A DNA stretch of 64,000 nucleotides from Dendrocalamus latiflorus. Its lineage: Eukaryota > Streptophyta > Magnoliopsida > Poales > Poaceae. Below the pieces are notes generated by a model. The model did no database searches. It was not told the DNA's origin and was given only the letters and a program-made list of their open reading frames with translations. Of this stretch, positions 42,297 to 54,226 are shown piece by piece. The DNA lies in assembly GCA_017311315.1 (NCBI GenBank), contig CM029660.1, positions 8,253,129 to 8,317,128 of the forward strand, written 5' to 3'. Positions within the stretch are counted from its first letter, which is position 1. Every line of letters begins with the position of its first letter. Made by a program: the position numbers and the translations under genes.

Positions 42297-45200
42297 TGTC
42301 ACATCCCAAAATTTGGCTTTTTGAAAAATTTAAATTCAAATTAATTATTTTAAGGTAATTGGATTTTACTTGGTTTTTATTTTCCTTTCTGGATTTTCTG
42401 GAATTTAAAAACCTATTTTTAGAATTTAAAAAGTAATTCAAAATATGAAAATTAAATATCAACAGTAGTTGAAAATAATTTTATTAAATCCAAAATATCT
42501 CCAGGAGCTTCTCTGAATTTTTCTGGAATTTTTGGAGGTATTTTCATATTTTTCTGAGGCCTAAATAATTTTCTAGCCTTTTTTGAAAATCTAAATCGAA
42601 TTTGGAAAATGAAAATCTCTCCTCTCCCTCCAGTCGACGCGTGGACGGCCCAGGACCGCCCGCGTCGCCGCTCGGCCTGATCCAGGCCGCTCCCTCCTCT
42701 CCCTCGCCGCCAAGCGGGCCAGGCCCGTCAGCGACCCGCCTTCCCCTTCTCCTCGCCCGACGCGTGGACGGCTCGGATGAGCCGCGTCTTCGCGCCCGGC
42801 CTCAATCCACTGCCCCCTCCACTTAACTGCGCCGCCGCCCGATCCTTTCCCCAAGCCGCGTGGCAACCATCCGCGATGCCCGCTCCCTCCCTTCTCTCTC
42901 TCGCTACGCGCGGACCCCGCCCGTCAGCTGCACGCGCCTCCGCTCCCGCTGCCATCCCGGCCCCGCATGTCAGATCCATCGTCTCGCCCCGCGGAGACGC
43001 TTTCCTTCTTTCTCCCTCTTTCCTTCTTTGCGCCGGCCGACCGAATCCGACCCGCACCCCTCCTTCCTTCCCTGGCTCACCCCGGTTTTGGAAACCCCGA
43101 CCGCCTCCGCGACCGGATCCCCGATCCCCCTCCCCTTCTTTCCTTCCGCGCCCCCTCCTTCCATATTTCCCCGCTCCCTTCCTTTTTCCGGTCGACACGC
43201 CGGCGAGGAATTGCCGTGCCATGCCCCCTCCTCCACCCATATAAATACCCCATTCGGCCTCCCCTCTCGCCGCACCACCTCCAAGAGCGCTCCACCTCTC
43301 TCCCTAAGCCCCGAGCGCCATCGCGCAGAGAGTTCCCCGTGCGCCCACGGTAAGTACGCCGGTGAGCAATCGCCGCCGCCTCGGTGATCCCCGGAGCCCG
43401 CCGTCGCCACCTCGAGCTTCCTCGCGCCCGGGCGAACCTCCCCGACACCTCGGCCGCCTCTCCCCGCCGCCGTCGCGCCGTCGCGCCGGAGGACCCGAGC
43501 CAGCTCCGCCACCCCCTCGTCGCCGGCTGTCTCCGTTCGTCCCCGAGCTTCGCCAACCTCTCCAACCGGATCCTCTCCGCTCCGGGTTTGCATTTCACGC
43601 GTCATCCGCACCCCTCCGACCTTCCCTCGCCGCCGGCAACCTCGCCTCCGACCATCTCCGCCCGGTCCTCCTGCAGGTATCCCTCAAGAGGGTTACCTAC
43701 CCATTATGGGTAGGCAAAGCCTGCCCGCCCATCTGGTTAACAGCGCGATCTCTCCCTCCCCCTGGCTCCCTCGGCGCGCGTTCGAGCCCCCGGCTCCGCA
43801 CGCTGAGGTCGAGCCATTCTTTTAAAATCTCGCGCTGACAAGTGGGCCCCACACGTTAGCGACCGCCGGTCTGCGCTGGCCACTGCCGCCTGGGCCCCAT
43901 CCCTCTGTGCTGGTCTCTAACAAGTGGGCCCGGAGTCCAGTGGGTCCCACATGTCAGTGACCGCCAGTGGTTACTGTTCAGTAGGCCCCACCTGTCAGTC
44001 TCTCATAATAAAAATAGAAATTAAAATCTAATATTCCAGTGGCTCCCACCTGTCAGAAATTTGGGAATTTCTAGATTTATTCAAATCTGAGATTTTCAAA
44101 TGAACATAACTTTCTCATTTTAACTCCAAATCCAGCCATTCAAATTTCTAAATTCATCTAAAATCATAATCTATCCAACTATGGCCTCTGTCGAATTTTT
44201 GGATTTTATTTGAATTTTTGCTTGTATTTATTTGCTTTGTTTGCTTCGTCTTTTCTCGCGTAGATTCCAACGTTGTCGACGATCCCTCTTCACAGCAACA
44301 AGAAGACCCAGAAACCCTGCAAGAAGGCAAGTCTCCTTTGATCATCTTGAACCTATGCTTTTGAAATGTTTTAAATATTTTAAATTATGTGCATTGCTAT
44401 TTACATAAAATCACTAGTTCAAATCTTTAGGAATTAGTTATTCCAACTTTGTTATGCCCTCATTTGACATTAATTGCCATGTACCTTGTCACCCTAGAAC
44501 TTCCTTTGTCTCAATAATGAGATTACTATTAATCTTTGTGAATATTAGAATGGTAGAATAATGCTTAGTCACGCTATCTAATATCTTTAGAAACTCTTGA
44601 AAATGGGAAATTAAGATTTATTGTTGAGCCTTGTGTTTATAAAGTTGTGGTGATTGGAGTCACCCTTGTTCTCTTAAAATAAACTAAAATGTGAAAGTTG
44701 GTTTAGATTAGGGTGGATGGTTGGTTTGGTTTGGTGCAGGAAGCACGAGATCTTGTAAAGTGTATGTTCCACCCTAGTCAATTAAGGACCGACGCTTGTG
44801 TTTGTCCAGACTGAGCATTAACCGTACAACCACAAGTCTATATGGGTACAACCTAGCTGACTAACTTATGATAGTCTAGTTTAGGTGCCACCAGTGGAAA
44901 GTGGGTGACAGGGATGGACTGGTTATTCACAGTGAGGGACAGGGATTTACTGTACTCATGTGGCGCAAGAGGGGGCTACGGTTCGGGCAGTTAGCCTACC
45001 TGCGGTGAAACCTCAGCGGGTGGTATCTAGCTAGATTAGAGTAAGGTAAAGGCTTTGTGATATTTTATCTGGGTCTCATGCCAAAGGAAGCATGTTGACT
45101 TTTAAGATAATTTATCTCTTGTGGGTAAAGTTGTACAACCTCTGCAGAGTGTAAAACTATTCGAATAGCCGTGCCCACGGTCAAGGGCGGGCAAGGAATG

Positions 45201-45918
45201 CATTCACATGGTAGATTTCTGGTTTTGTTTTAAAATCAAAAGTTTTGTATTCCGAGAGTGGAGGGAACTCTCGGAAGGGTATCCTGGCGGATGGAGCCAG
45301 AGAGGGTGGATGTAACCCGCAGTAAGTAAATTGATCAAATTGATTAATCTAGTGTTGGTAGATGGAACCTTCACTAGGGAATAATTGTTAGTTCTGTTAA
45401 AATCATTTACTTTATTAAACTAATGCCTTCGAAAATAATTAGTAATAATTGAATTTAAAATATTGCTTTGGGCAAAAGAACCATATGGCCTTCCTTTGTC
45501 AAGCCTTGCATCTATGCATTTTTCCCAAGACTTGCGGAGTACTTTATGTACTCACATGCTACACTCAAAAACAAATCTCAGAGGAAGTTGAAGCTCAAGA
45601 AGGTGACTACGACTACTACTTCGCTTGTGGCTGTGACGGATTCTTCCCGGAGGACTAGGTCGCGCTTCCCCAGTCAATTGCCTGTGGCGTATTGATGGGT
45701 CGTCATCGAGTTTATCTTTGCTTCCGCTTTATTTCTTGTGTGCGAGGTCTTAAACCTCCAATGTATTAATGAGACCCTGTGGTCAGTACTCTTATTTAAT
45801 GTAATAAATCGTTGATGGTGATGTTTTCCATTCTGTTTGACTGTGTGCACTAGCTTTCATCTAGGACTAGTGCTGTAATACACAGAGGGTCCGGGTTTGG
45901 TAATCCGGGGGCCCGACA
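42297..45918 (+). repeat. 3' LTR of the Tekay-type element (3622 bp)
   Basis: The partner of the LTR at 35994, very similar throughout. It contains a 285 bp stretch (about 43694-43978) missing from the 5' LTR. TATA box TATAAATA is at 43240-43247. A conserved GAGTAC...GTACTC hairpin lies near the 3' end in both LTRs. Confidence 0.93.
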
Positions 45919-45922
45919 CCCT

Positions 45923-46710
45923 TGATCCGATTTATAACATTCAAGATAAAGTGTGTTCAAAAATTTAAGTTATTTGAATCTATGAATTAAAAATTACATC
46001 GATTTTTGATTTAAAATCAAGCTGATTCAGAGCACACGAAGATGAGACCGCTAGCACGAAGGTCTTATTAACCATGAGTTGAGCTCCCTTACAGTGGAGA
46101 CGCGGTGCGTGGATCGAAGAGAAGACGGCCAGGCTACTGAAACAAGATTCTTCCATCCATTGTATTGGGAATTTTGGGCCATATCAATGCCTCGTGGAGA
46201 GGCAGCGCCTAGGCTTGGTATGCTGCCCGCATGCAACCAACGACCGCACGGGAGTCTACTTGCAAAAGTTGACTTGCAGGGAAACACATTTTACGGGTTT
46301 ACCCTCTCATGCTCATCCCTCATTAGATAGGGTGGGTTATTTTTGGCCCGTTCATTTGGACTATGGGTTATAGATTTTGACTATAACTTATTAGGTTAAT
46401 GAATAGTGATTACTGAAAGAAACTAAAAATTAAAGAGACGTTGAAAAACCAAAAAAACAGAGCCATTGGCTAATAGCATACGACGTCTCCCGAATAAACA
46501 AACGAAACAGCATCTTCGTCGACTTTTTGAAGCAGCTTATGAAGACAACCATTTCAAAGCGGCTTATCAGTGTATCGTCGTTCGGTTTGTTCACACGCGT
46601 ATTCGCGTTAAGACCAAAAGCCATCAGTTGCAGCCAAAAAGAACCCACCTAGCGGCTACCGAGTCTGTGCATTTGGCTTGGAGCCACACCAAATGTCCAA
46701 ACTTGTTACT
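45923..46710. other. intergenic, nothing recognised
   Basis: Host-side sequence after the Tekay insertion, continuing the target locus from before 35994. There is no frame with a recognisable motif (83 and 89 codons at best). A stretch starting TAGGGTGGGTTATTTTTGG at 46328 looks weakly hAT-like. Confidence 0.4.
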
Positions 46711-46925
46711 TACTCTTTCAGTTCTACAATATTAGTCCAATATGTATATCTAGAAAATATTATTTAAGTAATATTTAATAAAATTAGACCATCATTGCTC
46801 CTTTTAGATAGTTATGGTACAACTCTTTCTGTTAAAGATAAATATAATCTAATTTTATTACATATTATTTAAATAATGTATATGCTATATATGTGTGTCA
46901 AAATTATACTGCAACGGAGCAAGTA
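46711..46925. mobile_element. Stowaway-like (Tc1/mariner) MITE, decayed
   Basis: TA dinucleotides flank ends reading TACTCTTTCAGTTCTAC and CAACGGAGCAAGTA, which resemble degraded Stowaway termini (TACTCCCTCCGT...). Inside, 30 bp arms at 46759-46788 and 46848-46877 form an inverted repeat with few mismatches. It is AT-rich and non-coding. Confidence 0.6.
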
Positions 46926-46987
46926 ATGCAAAGGCAACGGCAAAGTGGGTGATGTGCCACCTCTGACACCTCAAGAGGCAGGCCGGG

Positions 46988-47278
46988 ATGGACGGCCGGC
47001 GCCGTGTCCTAGCGATCGGTCCTCACCTCCAGCAGTAGCTCCTCGACTCTGCCAGCATCTTCATGTTACTCGGCGCCCTCGTTCTCGTGCACCAGCTGAC
47101 CACGAGCGCGTGCAGGGCCGTGTCCGCGTCCAGCAACACCAAGCAAGCCTTCCTCCTCTGGCTGCTCGATACCGCGCTCGCAACACTATCGGTGGTCACC
47201 AGCTAGTTCCCTAGGCTCGCCGTCGCCGTCACAGCCAACACGATGGCTCTCCGCAACTACTTGCTTGGCGATCTGTAA
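46988..47278 (+). pseudogene. small two-helix membrane-protein-like gene, copy 3 (broken)
   Basis: The third copy of the segment seen at 2958 and 34610. It starts at the ATG at 46988 (MDGRR..) and ends with TAA at 47276-47278 after the shared tail NYLLGDL. Early stops (TAG near 47008 and 47035) and frame changes are visible, but the hydrophobic cores remain: IFMLLGALVLVHQLTTSACR, then FLLWLLDTALATLSVVT. It is the copy with most N-terminal damage. Just downstream, 47279-47389 is unremarkable, and a retroelement fragment begins at 47390. Family and function are unknown. Confidence 0.58.
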
Positions 47279-47389
47279 CTTCTTCAATCACAGTCTGCAT
47301 TGCACATCTCACTCGATCGTCTTTGCTCTGCTCCCCAAAGTGTGTTTACACTCCTCACCGTATAGTACTGTAATTGGGGGCTCTGCTGC

Positions 47390-47708
47390 AGCCAGTTGCT
47401 GTAGCCAGGTGCTTTGGATGGTCTCGACCCTGCGGGACTTTGGGTTAGTTATCGACAGTGTTCCACTCTTTTGTGATAACACTTCTGCGATTAACATTGC
47501 TAAGAACCCAGTGCAGCACTCCCGAACCAAGCATATTGATATTCGCTATCACTTCCTTAGAGACCATGTGGAGAAGGGTGACATTGTGCTCCAGTTTGTG
47601 GAGAGTGACCACCAGTTGGCTGATATCTTTACCAAGCCATTGGATAGCTCTAGGTTTTCAGCTCTACGGGGAGAGCTTGGGGTGGTTTGTCCGTATGGAC
47701 TGTTGTGA
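47390..47708 (+). pseudogene. RNase H C-terminal fragment (left part of element C/D)
   Basis: The frame begins at the junction with host DNA at about 47390 and reads AASCCSQVLWMVSTLRDFG, FCDNTSAINIAKN and ADIFTKPLDSSRFSALRGE before the stop at 47706-47708. It lacks the RT and the first half of RNase H. It is almost the same as 57093-57419 in the right part, with an intact reading frame except for its missing start. The abrupt start inside a codon run, without an LTR, marks a truncation breakpoint. Confidence 0.85.
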
Positions 47709-49400
47709 GGGAGGAGCTTAGTGCTTTACTGCTTTATGATATTGATTATGCTCTTACTTCCTTCTGATTGTATTGCATACGGGTGCATTGGGTATAGTCC
47801 TTCTAACATAGATTAGAGTGTCTCTCTTGTCTAGTTGCTTAGACTTCCTGCTCTTATCTTGTGACTCTAGGATGCTACTTGTTAGCTATCTCTCTTCTCT
47901 CTAGGTTGAGCTTACTCACTTCTTGTGGGTTCTAGCGAGGGATTGGGCCACCCTCGGGTAGACAGGGTACGTGTTTGCTCCCTAGGTTGTTAGTAGACCA
48001 GCTGATAGTCCTCGAGTCATATGGGGTAGATGAGAGTCAGTCTGAGCCATAGTATCTTCTATATCTTATCTATGCTTTAAGGACTGTCCTTTCGATTTTT
48101 CTTGCTAGCTTCTCGCGTTTACTGCTTTGGTTCAGGGGGAGTTCATTTGGGAGCTTCTGGAGCTTAACTTTGAGATAACTCAACTTGAACTAAAAGTTGC
48201 ATCACATGTTGAGGGGGAGCTGGATATCTTGCATATCACTCTGCATTGTAAATACTTACTTTGAGCCTTGATTATTATCCCTTCATGACATGTTTACATC
48301 GCTTTACATCTTGCCATGACTTGTGCTTATTTCCTAGATTGACCATGACTACATATGTGTAGATTAGCTTTTGCCATGATAAGTTAATTAAAATCGCTCA
48401 ACTTAAATTTAAACTTGTCATGCTAGCTCTCGAGATTAGTCTTTCTTGAGTTATCCATTTATGATTCATGCCATGTCAAATAGGCTGAGTTGAACGTTGA
48501 ATCTTTGTTGAGTTTTAGATCGAGCTATGATAGTTCTTAATGTTGCATAAGTTAGTACAGTCACTTATGAATGCAAAAAGATCTCTTTTGTGCGAAAAAA
48601 CTGATCTCACCAATTCTTTCTCATGAGACGGCTTGCCATTGCACAAGGCATGAACTCAGGGGGATTTTGGATGACCTAGATCATCTCCTTAAGCTTCTCG
48701 CTTGAAGTGATCGCATAAGGCTTGAGATCTAGCACATGATAAAACAAAAATTCTGGTTGGCAACAATCATGAGATTTCTAAAGAAAAATTTATCAAATGT
48801 GCTCAATTTGCTAAAATTACAAAGATTACAAGTACATGAACAAATGTATCATTCTAGAACTTGTAGCACTCTAATTAGGCTCAATACTAGCTTCTTGGTT
48901 CCGCTTAGCTTATTGACATGGTTTGCATCAACCTTGGATACCTCTAGCTAGACTTTGATCATGGATGACTTGACATGCTCACAAATTGTACTAAATTTCA
49001 GATTGTCATCTATTTGGTTTAGCTAGCTTATATACATCCTGTCATGATCTATATAGCATTCTATTGAGTTATGGCTTGATGTAATACTTGTTGGTCATCT
49101 TGGATAATTCTCATGGCCCTAAATACTTAGAATAAATCAACCTCAGCCATTTCAACCATTTCCATGACTTGTTCTCTTCCTTGCATCCTTGATGTGTTTA
49201 TTGCCAAAAGGGGGAGAATAGTGGTAGAAAAAGCCATTTCGGGAGCTTTGAGTAAAACTTGTTCTTTCTTTTGCTCCTTTTGTTGACATGGTCATTAGCT
49301 TCATTTCCTTCCTTTGGACCATGTTTGACTTCTTTCTTACATTTCAAACTCAACTTTGTGCTTTTTCGGGGTTTGTCAATATACTCATCAAGGGGGAGAT
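47709..49400 (+). other. non-coding 3' internal region and PPT (left part of element C/D)
   Basis: The counterpart of 8265-9955 in element A, about 1.7 kb with no long frame. It ends in the PPT AAGGGGGAGAT (49390-49400) before the LTR. Confidence 0.8.
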
Positions 49401-51281
49401 TGAGAGACCATGTGGAGGTCATCCCGTGTGTGTGATGAGTAATTGACATCGGTTTAGGAAAGTCGAGTTTGATTTGGCTGGTTCGGACCATGTCGTTGCG
49501 TGGTGCAATGGACTCGGTCGGACTTGGTCAAACCTGGTCAAAGGGTTTAGGTTGCATATTATGACGACTTGTCAGGTTTGGGCTATTTCATTAATGCATT
49601 TATGCTTTCATGTATCGAGCGGTGCTATTTGATGTGTTTCTTGTCTGTGTTGGCTGCAGGACGTCGAGGCGGAGTCGTGGCGAGACACGTGGTGACCGAA
49701 CTAGACACGGGCGGTGTCGAGGTCAGAATGGTCAGATGTGTCGAAGACAGCGGAGATTCGATGTGGTTGCGAGGCTTGGACGACAAGGAGCGCGGAAGCT
49801 TCCCGGAAGGTGTAGGAGGGGCGAAATGGTAATTTCACGAGGCTGCAAAAGCGGGAGTGGGCTCTGTTCGGGTTTAGCGGGCGTAACAGGTTGGAGACCC
49901 GTTAGCCAAGGGCTATAAATAGATGTTGGGGGCTGCATGCCCACTCATGCACTCCAAGGTTTTTTAGGGTTTCCTTTAGTCAAAATAGGCTTTAGGAGTT
50001 TGCTTTGGCTTTAGGCTTTAGTTGGTAGGGTTTTAGTTGGTAGGAGAGGCAGAGTTCTGTTGTGAGGCTTGTCCCTCTTCGATGTGTTCTTGAGTGTTCT
50101 TCCAAGAAGTATGTAGAGAGAGCTTGTGTTCTTGAGTTGGGAGAGGTTGGAGATGGATTGAGAGACTTGTAATCATTCCTCTTGTATCAATCATGTATCT
50201 CCCTTCCTCTTTTTCAATATGAGATGGTGTTAGTTTCAGTTCCTCAGTCTCTCTATTATTTTTCCTTCCATGCTCTTCTCTGGTGATTTTTGAGTTTCTT
50301 GATTTCTTGTTGTTTGTTGCTGGGGAGTGCCAAAATGGGTTGCTCTAGGTTGGGATGATGGCTCAAGATCATTTGATCGATATTTCCCAAGAGCAAAACC
50401 CATTTAATCTCAGATTTCACTTTTGGGCCTCTCTGTTCTTCATTTCCTGTTTCTAGGGTTTTGGTTGTTTTCTTGATTCCCTTCATGAGGTGGCTTGATT
50501 TTTGGTCTGAGAAGTCCTTTTCATATTGCTAACATATCTGCTAAATCTCATGAGCAAAGGACTCAAGACCATTGAGTAATTTGGATTTTATTTTGTCCCT
50601 GTTCAGTTCATGTTCATTTTTAGGGTTTTGGTGATTTTCGTGTTTCCCTTCTCAAGATGGCATGAAACTTGACACATGTTGTCCAGAGGCTAATGCTAAT
50701 CTATCCTCAAAGTTTCATGGACAAAGGATCAAAGATTGGGGAGAAATTTGGATTTTTTGTGGAGCACTCTGTAGATTTTCAATTTTTGGGTCAAATCCCA
50801 AATTCTTGTTCTTGAGGTGGTTTCTCCTGGTTCTTTTGGTTCCCCTAGCTATTTAGGTTGTCACCTTTCTGTTCTAGGCCAAAAGGATCAAGGGAAAACC
50901 TTGAATTTCTCTGTTACTCAAAGTCTGCAAGTTTACATTCTCTGTTGACTGAAGTTTCTCCCTGTCTGTCCTGAAATTTGCGAAGCGGTCTGACCAGAGG
51001 AGGCAAAGCGGTCTAACCGGCCTACTAGTGGCGGTCTGACCGGCCGACTAGCACCGGTCTGACCGGCCTGCTGTGAGTCTTGTTGGATTTTGTCTCTTCT
51101 GATGTCTTTCTTGTGAGTCTCCTTCAGAGTCTGTCCAGTGTGTCGTTTCAGTGAGTTCAACTCATATTCTTCATAGCATGTGTTACTATTGGAGATAAGA
51201 AACACTTGTTGATTTTTATTTTGGGAGCAAAGTTTAAGAGTCGACATTCACCCCCCCCTCTGTCACCATTTCGGTCCAACA
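49401..51281 (+). repeat. LTR of element C/D (1881 bp)
   Basis: Starts TGAGAGACCATGTGG and ends GGTCCAACA. TATA box TATAAATA is at 49914-49921. It shares its promoter half with the LTRs at 6199, 24339 and 28011. The 3' half includes four copies of a CGGTCTGACCGG-like motif at an exact 23 bp period (50985-51065). Confidence 0.93.
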
Positions 51282-51283
51282 AT

Positions 51284-51296
51284 TGGTATCAGAGCC
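51284..51296 (+). promoter_or_regulatory. primer binding site of element C
   Basis: TGGTATCAGAGCC lies two bases after the LTR, matching the initiator tRNA-Met 3' end and identical to the PBS of element A. Confidence 0.92.
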
Positions 51297-51337
51297 GATT
51301 AGCTCTTCTCAATAGATCTTAACCGGTCTCTAGGGCC

Positions 51338-54226
51338 ATGGTGACGGACAAGTACTCGACCAAGCCTCCTGTCTTCGATGGCAACGATTACCCCTTCTGG
51401 AAGAGCCGAATGGAGACATACATTCAGGCTCAGGAGTATGCCATCTGGCGTAAGGTCAAGGTCCGGTTTGTTGTTTCTGCCGATGAGAACATCAACGCCA
51501 GGAATATGGCTGATGTTGAGGCAAATGCTAAGGCAAGGAACATCATTATCCAGGGCTTGAGTCGTAGCGAGTTTGACCGCATATCTCATCTTTCGTCTGC
51601 CTTCGATATTTGGGAGACCCTCGATGCTTACCATGAGGGCACCTCCCAAATAAAGACGGTGCGACAGGACCAGTTCAAGCGAGATTACAACAAGTTTGAA
51701 ATGCTCACTGGCGAGTCCCTTGATGAGTGTTTTGCGCATTTTCACAAGATTCTGAGCAACCTCCGAGCGGTCGGTCTCATATACCCCAACTCGGATAACG
51801 CTTGACAGATGCTCGCTGCACTTGACTTACGGGTTTGGGAGATGAAGGTGACTACCATCAAGAACACCACGGACCTCTCGACTTTGACTCTTGATGCGCT
51901 GTACTCGCGCCTCAAGACTCACGAGATTGACATTGTCTCTCGCAAGTCGAAGTCACAGTCGATGGCTCTAGTCACTGATCCCGGTTCGGCGTCTGGTCCT
52001 TCTTCTGATTCGCTGTGTGGATTCTCCCTTGCTGCTCTCTGTGACATAACTGATGATCAGTTAGAGCAGCTTGCGGATGAGCAGTTAGCCCTCCTAGCTC
52101 GGAGATTCTCCCATGCTTACGAGAGGAGGAGGGATGGAAAGAGAGGAGGACCCGTGATCTGCTTCGAGTGTGGTGGCCCCAACCACATTCGAGCGAACTG
52201 CCTCAAGCTGGAGAAGGGCAAGAACGACTACACCGACAAGAACCGCAACAAGAAGCCCTCAGCTCCCGCACAAGGCAAGAAGAAGTTCCGCGACTTCGGG
52301 AATGCCATGAAGCTCTTCCACTGCGTCCTCACCGCCTTCGACGACCTTGACCTCAGCGAGGTTGAGGGATGGAGCGATGACGACGAGACGGGTGACCAAG
52401 AACCCAAGGGCAGCGACGACTTCTCCGGCATGTGCTTCATGGCCCTTGAGGGCGAACTGAGCGACAACAAGTTGTACTCCGACTCCGACGAGGTAAGCCC
52501 CACCTACGACCAGCTTAATGATGCTTTCCTTAAGCTAGGTAGATTCCATGCTAAGTCTAAGGCTAGGTGTACGGAGTTGGAGAAGGAAGTAGCTAGACTA
52601 TCACGGGAGCTTACTTCACTTACATCTGCTCCCTCCCGTGATGATTGTGATACATGCTATGCTCTGTTGGATGGCATGGAGAAACTAAGGACCTCGCATG
52701 ATAGTTTGTCCTCCGAACTTGATATGATTAAGGTGGAGAACATTAGTCTTCTTGCTGAGATTGAGATGAGTAGGGTAGTTCTTGGTTCATCTACTTCTGT
52801 TGAGACTGTTGCTTGTACCTCATGTGAGGATAAGGACAACGCTTTTAGAGGTCTTTATACCATGCTTCTAGATCTGCCCGAGTCATGTGAAAATTGCAAT
52901 AACTTGAAGATGAACCTAAAATGGCCAGATCACAAAATTGCTGAGTTGCGTGCTTCTTTACTTGAGCATGTTGTGTCTTGCACCAATTGTCCAAAATTAA
53001 CCCTTGAACTTGAATCTGTTTCCAAGCAATTCCAAGAAGTGGTTAATCATAACAACAAGTTGGCTCAGTTTGCGACTAAGGACCCTGTTAGCTCACCATG
53101 CATGAGTTGTGAAAAACTAAAACTTGAACTCGTTGCTTTGAATGAAAAGTGCATGAAGCTAACTAATAATCAACTAGTGAAGCCACCAACTGATTGTGAT
53201 GTGATTGCTGGTGAGGGGAAGAAGCTCCAGGGTAAGGTAGAGATGCCTAGTGACGTGAACCAATTGGCTAGCAGTAGGGCTGTCCATTCTGAGTCGGCTG
53301 TGCATGCATAAGCCATTCGTTCCTCTGCTGTTGGTTCTTCTTCTTCTACTCCCTTACCTTCTGCTGTTCCCTCTTCTCCCTGCTCTTCTTGCACCTCTCT
53401 CTTCCGGGAGTGTCAGAACCTTATGAACACTCTCGAGAGGTTTGTAGGCGGCAAGAAGAAGCTGAATCTTATTCTAGACCAGTCCAAGATTTGCAAGTTT
53501 AATCAAGGTCTAGGATATGATTTCTATGAAGACATTAGGAAGCATCCACCTGCTATTCTCAGACCCATAGTAGGAGGTGTGATCGAGGTTGAGCCTAGAT
53601 CTGATGAAGTTAAATTCAAGTCTACGGGCTTTGTCCAAGGGATTTCTGACAGCAAGGTGAGTCCACCTGCAGCTTCGGCCTCTCAGAAGGCGAAGCCATC
53701 TCATGCTACTTTTGCCTCTCAGAAGGCGAAGTATCATTGCACCTTCTGTTAGAAGGATGGACACTTGATCGATTGAGGCTTCAGGCGCGCCAGGATCGCG
53801 CAGAGAGACCGTGTTGCAGCTCTTAGGCGTATTCAGGGTCAGCCCCAGACCTTGAGTGCACCTAAGACCAACACGAGGTCTAGGTTTGCTTCAGATGCTT
53901 CCGAGTTTTTTGGTTTTCGTCCTCATGCTCCCTTTGGTCATGTCTTCCGCCGTCCTGAGGGTAGATCTCGTTTCCCCCGTCGAGATAGCTACCCGCGGCG
54001 TGATCAGCGTGTTGCTGGTGTCTTGACTCGCTCCTCTGTAGCAGTCAAGCCCAACAACAGCTTTGGGTCTGTACACAGACCTTCTGGCTTGTTGAGTGAC
54101 AGAGAGCGTAGGGTAGATATAGGTCAGTCGTGCTTGACTACTTCATCTGCTCGACGTGTTACTCAGTATTGGGTGCCAAAATCACTCTTGATTTACCCTA
54201 GTACTGAGACTGTACTCTCTGTTTGA
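51338..54226 (+). pseudogene. element C gag, broken by in-frame stops
   Basis: The whole gag stays in one frame from ATG 51338 to TGA 54224-54226. It is interrupted by TGA 51803-51805, TAA 53309-53311, TAG 53750-53752 and a further TGA near 53774. Domains in order are the copia gag N-terminus (KYSTKPPVFDGNDYPFWKSR), a CCHC knuckle (CFECGGPNHIRANC), an acidic stretch, a long heptad-rich segment with repeated CxxC motifs (CENCNNLK, CTNCPKL, CMSCEKLK), a second knuckle cut by the 53750 stop, and a basic tail. The first stop is at the same codon as in element A. It is about 963 codons long, much larger than the usual copia gag, as in the SIRE lineage. Confidence 0.88.

Larger units (their letters stand above)
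35994..45918 (+). mobile_element. Tekay/Del-type chromovirus (Ty3/gypsy) with large internal deletion
   Basis: A 9925 bp element bounded by 4 bp direct repeats CCCT (35990-35993 and 45919-45922). LTR ends are TGTC...GACA. It has very long LTRs (3339 and 3622 bp), an initiator tRNA-Met PBS, a PPT, and pol ending in a chromodomain, all typical of the Tekay/Del lineage. The interior is only about 3 kb: gag, protease and most of RT are absent. It is therefore non-autonomous, yet it was inserted as a unit or deleted afterwards. Confidence 0.92.
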
